From Pseudomonadota bacterium (GTDB lineage Bacteria; Pseudomonadota; Alphaproteobacteria; Sphingomonadales; Sphingomonadaceae): a stretch of DNA of 64,000 nt. The stretch is taken from NCBI GenBank assembly GCA_021849075.1, contig JAJZTH010000001.1, forward strand, positions 186,001 to 250,000, written 5' to 3'. The position numbers and the translations under genes were made by a program. The notes below the pieces were generated by a model. It saw nothing but the letters and a program-made list of their open reading frames with translations. It was not told the origin of the DNA and made no database searches. Shown here piece by piece: positions 17,399 to 26,492 of the stretch; positions within the stretch are counted from its first letter, which is position 1, and the number at the start of each line of letters is the position of its first letter.

Positions 17399-18050
17399 CA
17401 CCAAATCCGCTGCAAAGCCTGCCCATAATGGCACCTTGTCGCTGGCGCTCGATTTCGGGCCGCTGCTGGTCTTCTTCCTGACCTATAAGGGCGCGGGCTG
17501 GATCTGGGGTGCGGGCAATCCGATCACCGCCATGACCTTCGGCACCGCCGCCTTCATGGCGGCCATCGTGATCGCGGTGATCATCTCCAAAGTGAAGCTG
17601 GGCCGCGTTTCCCCGATGCTCTGGCTGTCCGCGCTGCTGATCCTCTTTTTCGGCGGCCTCACCATCTATTTCCACGATCAGCGCTTCATCCAGTTGAAGC
17701 CCACCATCATCTACGCTTTCTTTGCGTTGATGCTGTTCGCCGGGCTGCTGCGCGGCAAGCCGCTGCTCAAATATCTGCTTCAGGCGGCCTATGACGGGCT
17801 GACGCACGAAGGCTGGCTCAAATTGTCCCGCAACTGGGCGCTGTTCTTCGTCGCCATGGCCATCGCAAACGAGGTCATGCGCCGTTCGATGAGCTTCGAC
17901 GCCTGGCTGGCGGTCAAGGTGTGGGGCGTCACCATCGTATCGGTCGTCTTCGCTGCCGCCAACATACCGATGCTGCTGCGCCATGGTCTGACGTTGGGCG
18001 ATGGCCCCGACAGCGACGAGGTCGGCGAAACCACCCCGCCACAGGGTTGA
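17388..18050 (+). CDS. yciB: Inner-membrane septation protein A (YciB/IspZ family)
   Basis: This 220-residue protein has about five membrane segments and the family motifs LDFGPLLVFFLTYK, FHDQRFIQLKPTIIYAFFA (in part: DQRFIQLKPTIIY) and WALFFVAMAIANEVMRR. YciB/IspZ proteins are linked to cell envelope synthesis and septation, though the biochemical role is unsettled. The ATG overlaps the end of ftsY by 11 bases, consistent with an operon dapF-mtaB-ftsY-yciB. Confidence 0.92.
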   Translation: MPADTKSAAKPAHNGTLSLALDFGPLLVFFLTYKGAGWIWGAGNPITAMTFGTAAFMAAIVIAVIISKVKLGRVSPMLWLSALLILFFGGLTIYFHDQRFIQLKPTIIYAFFALMLFAGLLRGKPLLKYLLQAAYDGLTHEGWLKLSRNWALFFVAMAIANEVMRRSMSFDAWLAVKVWGVTIVSVVFAAANIPMLLRHGLTLGDGPDSDEVGETTPPQG

Positions 18051-18278
18051 TCCTGTTCAAACGGGGGGAGCAACCCGGTCAGCCAAACCGCCTCTTTCGG
18101 TCAGCTTTCGACACGAATTTCTGCGATCGTTTCGCAATAGGCACATATCTGTTTTCTTGGGCGTTAGGGCAGCATATGGGAAGCGGCGGAGGCGTCCACG
18201 CCCCGCATGGACCATAGACTCAACCGGCCGCGCCAGCCCGCGCACGGCCGTCCCATAACGAACCCGAGGAGTTCCGCC

Positions 18279-18893
18279 ATGGCCTTTGTTCTGCCCGACC
18301 TGCCCTATGCCAAGGATGCCTTCGGCGACATCCTGTCGGTCGAAACCTTCGATTTCCATCACGGCAAGCATCACAATGCCTATGTCGTGAAGGCCAATGA
18401 ACTGGTCGCCGCCGACGAAAGCCTGCAGGGCAAGTCGCTGGTCGAACTGATCAAGTCGTCCAAGGGCGGCCTGTTCAACCAGGTCGGCCAGATCTGGAAC
18501 CACACTTTCTACTGGAACTCGCTGTCGCCGGTGAAGACCGCTCCGACCGGCGAACTGCTCGCCAAGATCGAGGAAGCCTTCGGTTCGGTCGACGCGCTCA
18601 TTGAAAAGCTCAAGGCAGAGGCCGTCGGTCACTTCGCCAGCGGCTGGGCCGCGCTGATCCTGAAGGACGGCAAGCTGGAAGTGACCAGCTATCATGACGC
18701 CGACACCCCCGTCGCGCATGAAGGCCACGCCCCGTTGCTGATCCTCGATGTGTGGGAACATGCCTATTATATCGACTATCGCAACCTGCGCCCGGCCTAT
18801 GCCGAAAAGCTGCTGAAGGAAGCGATCAACTGGGATTTCGCCGCCCTCAATCTGGACGGCGAAGGCGCCAGCCGCGCCGACCAGCCGGCCTGA
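18279..18893 (+). CDS. sodB: Superoxide dismutase, Fe type
   Basis: This 204-residue protein has the metal ligands H27, H75, D157 and H161 (the last two in LILDVWEHAYYIDYRN). Q71 in NQVGQIWNHTFYWN comes from the position that marks Fe-SOD in E. coli SodB. It converts superoxide to peroxide and oxygen in the cytoplasm and has no signal peptide. A GAGGA ribosome-binding site precedes the ATG, and 228 bases separate it from yciB, enough for its own promoter. A strong terminator follows. Confidence 0.96.
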   Translation: MAFVLPDLPYAKDAFGDILSVETFDFHHGKHHNAYVVKANELVAADESLQGKSLVELIKSSKGGLFNQVGQIWNHTFYWNSLSPVKTAPTGELLAKIEEAFGSVDALIEKLKAEAVGHFASGWAALILKDGKLEVTSYHDADTPVAHEGHAPLLILDVWEHAYYIDYRNLRPAYAEKLLKEAINWDFAALNLDGEGASRADQPA

Positions 18894-18919
18894 TAGCCGG
18901 CAAGTCCGATCAGATAGAA

Positions 18920-18949
18920 TGGGCCGGCCATGCGCCGGCCCATTTTTTA
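18920..18949 (+). terminator. Rho-independent terminator after sodB
   Basis: TGGGCCGGC (18920-18928) and GCCGGCCCA (18934-18942) form a perfect 9-base stem with a 5-base loop, followed by TTTTTT. It ends the sodB transcript 26 bases after the stop. Confidence 0.93.
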
Positions 18950-19011
18950 TAAAGAGTTTCTTAAGCGCCGCCATCCATCATCGCTGCTCCGGGGATACGG
19001 AGTGCCAAGCG

Positions 19012-19446
19012 ATGGATATTGGCGAACTGCGATTGCAGCATGCGGAAATCGGCCGCGCGGCCGACCGGCTGGCCGAACTGACCGCCATACCCGACAAACC
19101 CACGACCGTAGGCGCGATCCGCTGGCATCTGGCCCGATTGCTGATGACCCATCTCGCGCTGGAAGACCGGATACTCTATCCCGCGTTGTTGCAGGCCGAC
19201 GATGCCGATGTGCGCGCGGCGACCCAGACCCTGCAAATCGATACCGGCAGGCTGGCGGAGCATTTTTCCCTCTATATGACGGCATGGAGCGATGATCGGA
19301 TCGCGCGGGAATGGCCTTCATTCTGCCGCGAAACGCATCAGATGCTGTCCACCTTGCGCAAGCGGATCGAACGGGAAGAAGAGACGCTTTATCCCCTGGC
19401 GGATCAGATACGCCATCCCGTTCGCCTGAACCAGCGAACCGGCTGA
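19012..19446 (+). CDS. Hemerythrin HHE-domain protein
   Basis: This 144-residue all-helical protein has the spaced His/Glu pattern of the HHE cation-binding family: LQHAEI (residue 8 region), IRWHLARLLMTHLALEDRILYP, LAEHFSLYM, ETHQML and EEETLYPLADQI. Such proteins bind a di-iron centre and take part in oxygen, nitric oxide or iron handling. The ATG is preceded by CGGAG. It lies after the sodB terminator, so it is transcribed separately. A link with oxidative stress is suggested only by the neighbour. Confidence 0.82.
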   Translation: MDIGELRLQHAEIGRAADRLAELTAIPDKPTTVGAIRWHLARLLMTHLALEDRILYPALLQADDADVRAATQTLQIDTGRLAEHFSLYMTAWSDDRIAREWPSFCRETHQMLSTLRKRIEREEETLYPLADQIRHPVRLNQRTG

Positions 19447-19451
19447 AACGA

Positions 19452-20984
19452 TCAGGCGGCCTCCAGCTGCGCGACAAACAGGTCGGCGGCGCGTTGCAAC
19501 TCCTGCGCGGTTTGCGATAAGCCCGATGCAGCGCTGGACACGCGGCTGGACAGATTTTCATTGTCGCGCGCCACATCGGCCACATCTTCCATCTGCCGCG
19601 TCATGACGGCGGCGTCGCGCGCCGTATCACGGGCCGTCTGACCGATGGCGGCGGTCGCATCCCGCTGGTCCGCCACCGCCCGCTGGATCGCGTCGGCCGC
19701 CTCCGCCAGTTGCTGCACGGCGCCCGCAACATCGGACAAGGCCCCTTGCGCCACCCCCGCCCCCTGCCGGGCAGACCAGGCCAGCGTATGTATCTCACCG
19801 GTGGCGTTGGCCGCCTGTCCGGCCAATTGCTTGACCTCGCCCGCGACCACGGCAAAGCCGCGCCCAACCTCCCCGGCCCGCGCCGCCTCTATCGTTGCAT
19901 TGAGCGCCAACAAATTGGTGCGCGCCGCGATTTCCGTAATCGAATCGGCGAAACTGGTGATCGACGTGGTGCGCCCCTCCAGTTCGCGCATGGCCTGATG
20001 ACCGGTGGTCGACACGCGCTGCGCCTCCCCGCCCAGCGTCGCCTGCTGATGCGCCGCCGCGGCGATGGCGGAGATGGATTCGGACAAAGTCTCGATCCGC
20101 TGCGCCAGCATGGCGGCATTAGCCGACGATTGTTCAGCGACTTGGACAGTTCCGGCGGTGCCTGCACTCGCCCGTTGCGCCAGTCGATTGAGCTGCTGCG
20201 CCGAATCATCCAGATCGCGCGCCGCCGCGCCAACCGCGCCGACGATTTCGGCCATGGACTGGCGAAAATCACGCGCCAGTTGCACTGTCGCTGCACGCCG
20301 TTCGGACGCCATGCGCGCCTTTTCCATTTCCTGCTGATCGCGCAATTGCGCCGCTCGGGCATCGGCGTCACGGCTGACCGCCATGGCTGCCTCTGCCGCC
20401 GTCCGGCCCTGTTCGGCCTGCTGCGCCAGTTGCCCGGCGTGCGAAACATGGTCGTCCAGCGCCAGCAGCATCGCCCGCAGGCGCACGGTCAGGTAACATA
20501 GCACCATCGCCTGCGCGACGACCGCCACGCCATGGATCGCCACGCGGCCGACATTGGCGCTGTCCGGGAAGACCCAGGCCGGCGCTGCAAAGTTCAGCAA
20601 CAGGTGATGAAGCGCCGTCAGCGTCGCGCCCAGCAGGATCGGCCGCCAATCATACAGCAGCGCCAGCCCGGCCAGCGCCACGAAGAAGAACATATGCCCA
20701 TCCATCTGCCAGCGGTGGCCTGACAGAAGATAAAGACCGATCGCCGGCTGCGCCGCCGCCAGCGTGCCCATCAGCATCCGCACATCCAGATCGCGCCGAT
20801 GACGCAATATCTGCACCGTCGGCAGGATGTTGATGAGGATGGACAGCAGAAAGGCCCGGCCGGCATGGCCGACCGGCAATATCAGCCCGCCAATCCCCAG
20901 CGTGATCGTCCAGAGCCAATTGGCGAACATCAGTATCTGCAAGCCTTGCAAACGCAGGCGATCGAGGCCGTTAATGCCAGTCAT
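19452..20984 (-). CDS. Methyl-accepting chemotaxis protein with six-helix membrane domain
   Basis: This 510-residue protein has six hydrophobic segments in its first 190 residues with no periplasmic domain. A cytoplasmic coiled-coil signalling domain follows, with the highly conserved hairpin tip [20 protein letters not shown] and [15 protein letters not shown]. No HAMP domain or CheR-binding pentapeptide is obvious. A sensor of this shape probably detects a membrane-associated signal such as redox or energy state. I took the ATG at 20984, where the hydrophobic part begins and which overlaps the upstream small gene by ATGA; the upstream frame is Arg-rich and non-coding. The che operon lies 3 kb away on the same strand. 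Confidence 0.9.
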   Translation of the reverse strand: MTGINGLDRLRLQGLQILMFANWLWTITLGIGGLILPVGHAGRAFLLSILINILPTVQILRHRRDLDVRMLMGTLAAAQPAIGLYLLSGHRWQMDGHMFFFVALAGLALLYDWRPILLGATLTALHHLLLNFAAPAWVFPDSANVGRVAIHGVAVVAQAMVLCYLTVRLRAMLLALDDHVSHAGQLAQQAEQGRTAAEAAMAVSRDADARAAQLRDQQEMEKARMASERRAATVQLARDFRQSMAEIVGAVGAAARDLDDSAQQLNRLAQRASAGTAGTVQVAEQSSANAAMLAQRIETLSESISAIAAAAHQQATLGGEAQRVSTTGHQAMRELEGRTTSITSFADSITEIAARTNLLALNATIEAARAGEVGRGFAVVAGEVKQLAGQAANATGEIHTLAWSARQGAGVAQGALSDVAGAVQQLAEAADAIQRAVADQRDATAAIGQTARDTARDAAVMTRQMEDVADVARDNENLSSRVSSAASGLSQTAQELQRAADLFVAQLEAA

Positions 20985-21295
20985 GGGCGCGCCTCCGCAC
21001 AACCACCGACCTGTGTCGACAAGAGGAGAATGCCGCGCCGCAACAATGGCCCCGACAGAGCGGCCCGCTGTCCATCGACCAGTAATGACCCCGCCCATGG
21101 CCCGGCCGAAACCAGCCGGGCACCATGGCGCACGGCTTCGGCGGCGAGCACGCCCCTGGCCTTCCCCGTCATCGGCACCAGCAGGATACGCCCCTGTGCG
21201 GGTGGGGCCGCATAGAGGGCGGCGATGCCGAACAGGGTGAGAGCGCACTGCCCGATCAAGAGCAGGCTGGGCCGGAATGAGGCGCGACAAGACAT
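20981..21295 (-). CDS. Small protein with N-terminal membrane segment, coupled to the chemoreceptor
   Basis: This 104-residue protein has one hydrophobic segment ([19 protein letters not shown]) that could be a signal peptide or anchor. A short mixed region follows with [19 protein letters not shown] and [16 protein letters not shown] recognise no family. Its ATGA overlap with the chemoreceptor gene shows coupled translation, so it may act with the receptor, for example as a small periplasmic partner. That is inference. Confidence 0.7.
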   Translation of the reverse strand: MSCRASFRPSLLLIGQCALTLFGIAALYAAPPAQGRILLVPMTGKARGVLAAEAVRHGARLVSAGPWAGSLLVDGQRAALSGPLLRRGILLLSTQVGGCAEARP

Positions 21296-21329
21296 TGCGC
21301 CGCTTTAAGAATCATTGGTAAGGATAGAA

Positions 21330-21641
21330 TTAAGGCTGACCGTCCGTCAGGCCCAATGCCGCCGCCAGTTCATCCAGATCGGCGCCCGGCCGCACCAGCA
21401 GCCATTCCCGACTGTCGGCGCCATCCACCACGGTCACGGCCCCTTTCGGGCAAACGCCAAGGCAGTTCACCTCCACCACGCCCGCCGCAGCCTTGCGCCC
21501 TTTCTTGAGCGACAGATGCCGGCGCAGCGCCTTGGCCAGCCGCTCATCACCATCCGGGCCAAAACCGCCATCCAGCTTTTTGGAGCATTTGCGGCAGATC
21601 AAAGCGACATTGCGCCAGTTTGCCCGGACATGCTCCTTCAA
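21330..21641 (-). CDS. Thioredoxin-like [2Fe-2S] ferredoxin-type protein
   Basis: This 103-residue protein has two cysteine pairs, ALICRKCSKKL (about residues 16-19) and VNCLGVCPKGAVTVV (about 59-63). The spacing matches thioredoxin-fold 2Fe-2S ferredoxins. It may pass electrons or serve in metal or cluster metabolism; the partner is unknown. It overlaps the J-domain gene by 4 bases and follows it in the same transcript. Confidence 0.8.
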   Translation of the reverse strand: MKEHVRANWRNVALICRKCSKKLDGGFGPDGDERLAKALRRHLSLKKGRKAAAGVVEVNCLGVCPKGAVTVVDGADSREWLLVRPGADLDELAAALGLTDGQP

Positions 21642-22186
21642 CCGGCGGCTCCGCGGGGCTTCCAGGTCCGCCGCTCCTCGGCGGCGCGCAACACCTCATA
21701 GGCGGCCTGGATCGTCTGGAACCGCACCGCCGCATCGGCGTCGCCAGGCTTCACGTCGGGATGATATTCCTTGGCCAGCCGCCGCCAGCTTTTCTTCACC
21801 GCGTCGAAATCGGCATCATCCTCCAGTTCCAGCGCGGCAAGGGCGTGAAGCTCGTCCCGCGACCGGCTGCCATCGCCCGGTCCGCCCCAGCCATGATAGG
21901 CGCTGGACTGAAAACCGCTCGCATCGCGGCGCTCGTCCCGCTCGCGCTGGGCGCGCTCTTCCTGCTCCAGCCCCTGAAAATAGTCCCAGTTGCGGTTATA
22001 TTCCGCGGCATGATCACCGCAGAAATACCAGCGATCGCGGCTGTTGGGGGATTTGGGCGCGGGGCAGTCGCCTGGCTTGTCGCACCCATGCCGATCGCAC
22101 AGGCGAACCTGTTGCGCTTCACGCGATGCGCCATAGCTGCGCCAGCGGGGAAATCCCCAGTCATTGGATCGGCTCTGTCTTGCCAT
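21638..22186 (-). CDS. J-domain protein with N-terminal Cys-rich motif
   Basis: This 182-residue protein has a C-terminal J domain (about residues 115-180) with the essential HPD in AKEYHPDVKPGD. J domains stimulate DnaK ATPase. The N-terminal half holds a Cys/His cluster, RLCDRHGCDKPGDCPAP and YFCGDHAAEYNRNWDYF, that may bind zinc. It lacks the Gly/Phe and zinc-finger regions of DnaJ itself and is an alphaproteobacterial type. I took the ATG at 22186, because upstream codons run into rnpB-proximal sequence. The ferredoxin-like gene follows by ATGA overlap. Confidence 0.88.
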   Translation of the reverse strand: MARQSRSNDWGFPRWRSYGASREAQQVRLCDRHGCDKPGDCPAPKSPNSRDRWYFCGDHAAEYNRNWDYFQGLEQEERAQRERDERRDASGFQSSAYHGWGGPGDGSRSRDELHALAALELEDDADFDAVKKSWRRLAKEYHPDVKPGDADAAVRFQTIQAAYEVLRAAEERRTWKPRGAAG

Positions 22187-22246
22187 CCGGCCAGAATAGG
22201 GATTGGGGCGGCAAAACGCCACCCCGCCGCAGCGCAGCATGACTGA

Positions 22247-22674
22247 AATTTCGCCAGAGGGCCTGTAAGCCGGGTTCTGTCCACTCCCCAAAGCCGAAGA
22301 TCTGGCGGAGATAGGCGACCATTCCTCTAGGGAACGGATTGCTCCGTTCCTCAAGCAACCAACCCGGGCGATCTCGGTCGAAACAGACCTAGCAACCTTG
22401 CGATTGCGCGCCGCCCCTATTCGGTCTTGCTCCCGGTGGGGTTTACCGTGCCGCCTTGCGTTGCCGCAGACGCGGTGCGCTCTTACCGCACCCTTTCAAT
22501 TTCACCCGACCGAAGTCTTAGGGCCAAAGCCCTGGGCGACCTGCTTTCTGTTGCACTGTCCCTTGGATCACTCCAGCCGGCCGTTAGCCGGCACCGTCAT
22601 TTCGTGGAGCCCGGACTTTCCTCGCCGTGGAAGTTACCCGCCACGCCGCGGCCGCCCGGCCCTCTGGCGAAACG
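22247..22674 (-). ncRNA. rnpB: RNase P RNA
   Basis: On the minus strand the conserved GAGGAAAGTCCGGGCTCCAC (complement of about 22604-22623) and the 3' element ACAGAACCCGGCTTACAGG (complement of 22262-22280) are present. The ends TTTCGCCAGAGG and CCTCTGGCGAAA pair to form helix P1. The length of about 428 bases fits type A bacterial RNase P RNA. It processes the 5' ends of precursor tRNAs together with RnpA. The exact ends are estimated from P1. Confidence 0.95.
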
Positions 22675-22711
22675 CGCCCTTAGACCGATTCGACCGGCCC
22701 GTCACCCTTAA

Positions 22712-23410
22712 TCAGTCGTCGCCCCGGGGCTTGGGCAACAGCAAGGCCAGCAGGATGGCGCGACATTCGCCATCGATGATCCCGTCGATCAGTTCGGGCC
22801 GGAAGCGGCGCTGAAAGGCGACAACCGCCGGCTGCGGTTCGGCAATGTCATAGCCGAAGCGTTCCAGCGCCAGCATGAAACCGCCATCGGTCCAGTGCGG
22901 GTCCATCAGATTCTTGGTTGGGCGCGGCAGCGCCAGCCGCAGACGCGCCAATTGCCCCCAGGGGAAAAGCTCGCCCGGGTCCTGCTTGCGGGCGGGCGCA
23001 ATATCGCTGTGGCCCACGATATTGCCGCGCGTAATCCGGTGGCGCTGAACGATGTCGTGCACCAGCGGGATCAGCGATCCCATCTGCGCGTCCGGGAACG
23101 GGCGATAGCCCCATTCATGGCCGGGATTGACGATTTCGATGCCGATGCTGGCGGAATTGACGTCATCGATGCCGCGCCAATGCGACCGCCCTGCGTGCCA
23201 GGCCCTTTTGGCTTCATCGACCATATGGACGATCTGGCCATCCTCCGTAACGACATAATGCGCCGAAACCTTGGCTTCCTGGTTCGCCAGCCATTGAATC
23301 GCGCTCTGGGCGTCGGGCATCCCGGTATAATGCAGCACCAGCATGGTGACAGGCAAAGCGCGCTCGTCGAAATTGGGCGACGGCGTTTCGATCATGGGAA
23401 TGTCAGTCAT
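22712..23410 (-). CDS. N-acetylmuramoyl-L-alanine amidase (AmpD/AmiD type)
   Basis: This 232-residue protein is an amidase_2 family zinc enzyme: H27 in LVLHYTGM, H134 in GHSDIAPARKQDPG and D144 are the metal ligands. SIGIEIVNPGHEWGYRPFP contains the catalytic Glu region. It cuts the bond between muramic acid and the peptide in wall fragments. No signal peptide is evident, so it may recycle muropeptides in the cytoplasm like AmpD, although the C-terminal region (about residues 160-232) resembles AmiD-type enzymes. I took the ATG at 23410 (MTDIPMIETPSPNFDER). The gene is transcribed towards rnpB. Confidence 0.9.
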   Translation of the reverse strand: MTDIPMIETPSPNFDERALPVTMLVLHYTGMPDAQSAIQWLANQEAKVSAHYVVTEDGQIVHMVDEAKRAWHAGRSHWRGIDDVNSASIGIEIVNPGHEWGYRPFPDAQMGSLIPLVHDIVQRHRITRGNIVGHSDIAPARKQDPGELFPWGQLARLRLALPRPTKNLMDPHWTDGGFMLALERFGYDIAEPQPAVVAFQRRFRPELIDGIIDGECRAILLALLLPKPRGDD

Positions 23411-23562
23411 CGGGAAAGGCCAGTCACTTCCAGCAGTTCGGTCATCGCGCCCTTCCGGCTCACCTTTTTTTTGCCGGCGGCCTGAAGACGACAATGACGA
23501 AGAGCGGCGCAGCAATCAAGCAGGGTTAAGGACCGACAACCAAATCCCTGCAATAGGGCGGT

Positions 23563-24441
23563 TCAGCCAACCCCGCGCATCGCCCGGTCGGCATTGTTCG
23601 ATGCCAGCGCCTTGGGCGCATAGCCGCCGCGAAAATCGGCATGGGGGGCAAAGTCATCGCCCTGCCCGATCATCGTTTCGCCCGCCCCCAACAGCAACAC
23701 CGATCCGGCATGGCTATGCCGGGCTAGCAGATGCAGCACCGCCTGACGCCGCTCTGCCGTGAAATAGAGCAGGACATTGCGGCACAGCAGCAGGTCGAAC
23801 TCACCCGACGGCGCACGCGGATCGAACAGATTATCCTGCCGGAATTCGATCATCCGGCGCAGTTCGGCATTGGCCCGCCATTCCTCGCCATGCGGCTCGA
23901 ACCATTTGATGAGATCGCCAACGCCCAGCCCGCGTTGCACATCCATCTGCGAAAAAATGCCCGATCGCGCCTGCTCGATGGCGGCGGAGGAAATGTCGGT
24001 CGCCAATATCTCGATGCGCCATCCCGACCAGCGCGCCGCTTCATTGCGCAGCCGGATCGCCAGCGAATAGGCTTCCTGCCCGGTCGAACAGCCCGCGCTC
24101 CAGATGCGCAAGGTCCGCTCCTCCTGTCGATCCTCCTGGATGCGGGGCAGAATCTGGCGATGGATCATGTCGAAGACCTGAAGATCGCGGAAGAAGCTGC
24201 TTTCATTGTTGAGGAGGGCGTTGACCACATCCTCTTCCAGCCTCGCATTGCGCCTGCGCACCACCTGCGCCGCCAGATCATCTATATCGCGCAGATTGTG
24301 GGCGCGCAGCACCGGCCGCAGCGCCGTTTCCATCCGCCAGGCGCGCCCTTCCGACAAAATCTGTCCGGTTCTCGCTTCCAGCAACCCCGAAAGGATGCGG
24401 GCCGCGCCCTGCAGAATGGCGTCAGGCGGAGGAATCGCCAT
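23563..24441 (-). CDS. cheR: Chemotaxis methyltransferase CheR
   Basis: This 292-residue protein has the N-terminal CheR helical domain and a SAM-binding domain with RIWSAGCSTGQEAYSLAI, ILATDISSAAIEQAR and LLLCRNVLLYF. It methylates glutamates on chemoreceptors. Its ATG shares one base with the cheB stop (TGATG). It is the last gene of the cheA-W-Y-B-R series. The final residues after ETMIG contain a short extension with no known role. Confidence 0.95.
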   Translation of the reverse strand: MAIPPPDAILQGAARILSGLLEARTGQILSEGRAWRMETALRPVLRAHNLRDIDDLAAQVVRRRNARLEEDVVNALLNNESSFFRDLQVFDMIHRQILPRIQEDRQEERTLRIWSAGCSTGQEAYSLAIRLRNEAARWSGWRIEILATDISSAAIEQARSGIFSQMDVQRGLGVGDLIKWFEPHGEEWRANAELRRMIEFRQDNLFDPRAPSGEFDLLLCRNVLLYFTAERRQAVLHLLARHSHAGSVLLLGAGETMIGQGDDFAPHADFRGGYAPKALASNNADRAMRGVG

Positions 24442-25529
24442 CAGGCGGCCACCCGGCCGCGCCGCGCAACAAAATTCATGATCGACAAAGGCTCCATCAC
24501 GGCGCAGGTCAGCCCCGCGCCGGCCACTGATCCGGGCATGCCCCACACCACGCTGCTCGCTTCATCCTGAGCAACGATCCAACCGCCGGCGGCGACGATA
24601 TCCCGCGCGCCGACGGTGCCGTCGCGGCCCATGCCGGTCAGGACAATCCCCGCCGCCCCCGCGCCATAGACTTCTGCCATGCTGGCGAACATCGGATCGA
24701 CGCCGGGCAGGTTGCCGGCCGGCGTGCGTTCCGGGGTCAGGACGATGTTGACCCGGCCATGCAGGCCGCGCCGCACCTGCAGATTGGCGTCGCCGGGCGC
24801 GACATAGACGGTGTCGGGCGCCAGCAAATCGCCGGTTTCGGCGACCTTCACGCGCAGGCTGGTCATGCGCGCCAGCTGCTGGGCGAAATAGCCGGTGAAG
24901 CTGACAGGCAGATGTTGCGTCAGCAGCACCGGCACGCCCAGCGGCGCGGCAAGCCCCTGAAATAATTGCCCCAGCGCATGGATGCCCCCGGTCGATGCGC
25001 CCACGCCGAGGCATGCGAGCGGCGCATCCGCGGGCACCGCCGTCGCCGCCGGTGTCGACACGCGCGGCATCGGCAGCGCCGTCGGCCGATCGCCGAACAA
25101 CCGGTTCAGCCGCTCGATCAGCGCCTGTGGAAATTGTTCGCCAAAGCTGCCGCTGCCCGGCTTCGATACGATATCGCTGGCGCCCAGCGCCAGCGCCTCG
25201 ACCGCCGCAGCACTGCCCTCCTCGCACTTGCCCGACAGGATCGCGACCTTGACCGACGGATTGGCGCGCAAAATCTGCGGCAAGGCGGCAAGACCGCTCT
25301 GACCCGGCAATTCGATGTCGAGCAGGATCAGGTCTACCGCATGGTCCGCCAGATAGCCCAGCGCATGTTCCGCGCTGTTGGTCTTGTGCGCGACGCTATA
25401 GCCCGGATCGGCGTTAAGTATCCGTTCGATGACGGTGCGGACGACGACCGAATCGTCGACCACCAGCGTACGCACCTTGCCGGGGTCTTTTCTGGGACTG
25501 GCATGTATCGGCATGATGGCTGTCATCAT
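24441..25529 (-). CDS. cheB: Chemotaxis methylesterase CheB
   Basis: This 362-residue protein has a receiver domain (TLVVDDSVVV, phospho-acceptor D71 in LLDIELPG, conserved Lys in SKPGSG) and the methylesterase domain with the catalytic triad S179 (GVGASTGG), H206 (TQHLP) and D303 (GMGRDG). It removes methyl groups from receptors and is activated by CheA. All key residues are intact. It lies between cheY and cheR. Confidence 0.96.
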   Translation of the reverse strand: MMTAIMPIHASPRKDPGKVRTLVVDDSVVVRTVIERILNADPGYSVAHKTNSAEHALGYLADHAVDLILLDIELPGQSGLAALPQILRANPSVKVAILSGKCEEGSAAAVEALALGASDIVSKPGSGSFGEQFPQALIERLNRLFGDRPTALPMPRVSTPAATAVPADAPLACLGVGASTGGIHALGQLFQGLAAPLGVPVLLTQHLPVSFTGYFAQQLARMTSLRVKVAETGDLLAPDTVYVAPGDANLQVRRGLHGRVNIVLTPERTPAGNLPGVDPMFASMAEVYGAGAAGIVLTGMGRDGTVGARDIVAAGGWIVAQDEASSVVWGMPGSVAGAGLTCAVMEPLSIMNFVARRGRVAA

Positions 25530-25594
25530 GAAGGCTTTCTGCGCGGTAGAAAAAGAACGGGGGTGAACTCCCGAAATGGCATGTCGACGGGGGT

Positions 25595-25960
25595 TTAAAT
25601 GACCCCCACGATCGCCAGCTTGCTTTCCAGCGTCTCCCGGTCGAACGGCTTCATGACATATTCGTCGGCCCCGGCTTCGACCGCCGCCTTGATATGGCTG
25701 ATGCCATTTTCAGTGGTGCAGAAGATGATCTTGGGTCGAGCGGTCATCTTCGCGCTCGACAGAGCCTGAAGAAACTCCATGCCGCTCATGACCGGCATGT
25801 TCCAGTCCAGCAGGACGACGTCCGGCGCGGACGCTTCACACTGGGTCAGTGCGTCTTGCCCGTCCACCGCCTCGCTGACGCTGAGGTCCAGCGATTCGAG
25901 TATGTGGCGCGCCACCTTGCGGATGACCTTGCTATCGTCGACGACCAGGCAGTTTTTCAT
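25595..25960 (-). CDS. cheY: Chemotaxis response regulator CheY-like (single receiver domain)
   Basis: This 121-residue protein is one receiver domain: acidic pair D8-D9 in LVVDDSKVIRK, phospho-acceptor D52 in LLDWNMPVMSG, Thr at 82-83 in IIFCTTE and K104 in VMKPFD. It carries the phosphate from CheA to the flagellar motor or to another output. No flagellar gene is in the window. The gap of 65 bases to cheB and 85 to cheW still suits one operon. Confidence 0.94.
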   Translation of the reverse strand: MKNCLVVDDSKVIRKVARHILESLDLSVSEAVDGQDALTQCEASAPDVVLLDWNMPVMSGMEFLQALSSAKMTARPKIIFCTTENGISHIKAAVEAGADEYVMKPFDRETLESKLAIVGVI

Positions 25961-26045
25961 GAAGCGTCCCTTGAGTTTTTTTTACGTCCCGTTGACCCGG
26001 GCTTAATTGGCAATGGCGAGGATTTGGTAAACGACCAAAGGAGGA

Positions 26046-26483
26046 TCAGGCCGCTTGTGCGACCGCGCCCCCTTCGATGAAGGCGGCCAGCGAAACCAGC
26101 AGCCAGGGATGGCCTTCATGTTCGACCAACGCGCGCGCATAGGGCGTCCAGGCCGGGCCGAGCTGACCGCGCAGCGGCAACTCCCCTTCCGGCACGCGGC
26201 AGATGTCCGACACGCCGTCGACCATCAGGCCATAGCTATGCCCGCTGATGTTGGCGATGATGGCCAGGCTGCGTCGTTCGGGCGGCGTCGGCCGACCATG
26301 GATCAGGGCGGCGACGTCGATGATGGTAAGCACGCGGCTGCGCAGCGCGGAAAGGCCGGCGACATGCGCGCCCATGCCCGGCACCGGCGATATGTCGGTC
26401 AGGCGGACAACCGCCTCCACCTCGCACGCATCAACGGCGATCCGCGTGTCGGCCAGGGTGGCGAGAAGATAAAGCTGGTCCAT
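26046..26483 (-). CDS. cheW: Chemotaxis coupling protein CheW
   Basis: This 145-residue protein is a single CheW domain: QLYLLATLADTRIAVDACEV at the start, then VAGLSALRSRVLTIIDVAALI and YGLMVDGVSDICRVPEGELP. It joins CheA to receptors. It starts 9 bases after the cheA stop. Confidence 0.94.
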   Translation of the reverse strand: MDQLYLLATLADTRIAVDACEVEAVVRLTDISPVPGMGAHVAGLSALRSRVLTIIDVAALIHGRPTPPERRSLAIIANISGHSYGLMVDGVSDICRVPEGELPLRGQLGPAWTPYARALVEHEGHPWLLVSLAAFIEGGAVAQAA

Positions 26484-26492
26484 ATGCGCCCC

